DNA of 64,000 nucleotides from an uncultured Prevotellaceae bacterium (GTDB taxonomy: Bacteria > Bacteroidota > Bacteroidia > Bacteroidales > Bacteroidaceae): assembly GCA_900318685.1 (NCBI GenBank), contig ONLL01000003.1:62001-126000 (forward strand), given 5' to 3'. The notes under the pieces were generated by a model. The model saw only the letters and a list, made by a program, of their open reading frames with translations. It was not told where the DNA came from and did no database searches. Every line of letters starts with the position of its first letter. The stretch's first letter is position 1. Below, one piece after another: positions 63,985-64,000 of this stretch. The position numbers were made by a program, and so were the translations under genes.

Positions 63985-64000
63985 CATCCAAAATAGAAAG

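Overview
The window looks like chromosomal DNA of a Bacteroidales bacterium, most likely Prevotella in the broad sense (Prevotella/Segatella/Xylanibacter, gut or rumen type). The evidence is the repeated Bacteroidota promoter pattern (TTTG, about 20 bases, TAnnTTTG), the gene order acpP-fabF-rnc, a hybrid two-component regulator, many secreted glycoside hydrolases, and C-terminal tails of the form DLQGRRV...KGLYI..GKK. There are no rRNA or tRNA genes, no CRISPR array, no transposase and no SusC/SusD pair.

Layout. 1-4160: start of a capsule/exopolysaccharide locus (tyrosine phosphatase, Wza-like export lipoprotein, Wzc-like tyrosine kinase). 4182-8888: Memo-AMMECR1 fusion and its radical SAM partner, followed by a secreted metallo-beta-lactamase-fold protein and a lipoprotein fusing flavodoxin to DUF362. 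9012-14038 (minus): an AAA+ ATPase of CbbX type with a degenerate duplicated half, then two secreted esterases with overlapping genes. 14039-21066: a repeat-rich 1.1 kb non-coding stretch, then a 1,722-residue GLUG-repeat surface protein with Ig-like, cohesin-like and dockerin-like modules, and a small cohesin-dockerin protein. 21297-23249: HigBA toxin-antitoxin pair and an archaeal-type AAA ATPase. 23339-29677: divergent GH31 and GH127 enzymes. 29881-32684: acpP, fabF, rnc. 32641-37053 (minus): OPT transporter and GH95 fucosidase. 37211-41420: second archaeal-type ATPase, a non-coding repeat element, a small lipoprotein, a MalY-type lyase and DUF3737. 41627-45841: MATE pump, BaiN-like flavoprotein, S41 protease. 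45833-49437 (minus): five-gene housekeeping operon trhP-sufE-ruvB-coaD-ybeY. 49526-63790: carbohydrate cluster with GH30, GH97, GH43-CBM6, an LTA-synthase-like transferase, the hybrid two-component regulator and a second GH43.

How it fits together. The CAZymes (GH30, GH31, GH43 x2, GH95, GH97, GH127, CE7 and a second esterase) fit breakdown of decorated plant cell-wall glycans; the hybrid regulator probably controls the genes around it. The acpP-fabF-rnc and trhP-ybeY blocks are core functions.

The least explained material is non-coding or modular. Two intergenic loci (about 14640-14890 and 38486-38757) carry the same architecture: two copies of a palindrome built on AAAACAA(G/C)TTGTTTT with matching spacer blocks, then a similar promoter. 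GC-rich inverted repeats and short tandem repeats are inserted in frame in several genes, most clearly a 60-base-arm inverted repeat inside the MATE pump. Other oddities are the flavodoxin-DUF362 fusion, the pseudo-duplicated AAA protein and the cohesin/dockerin pair.
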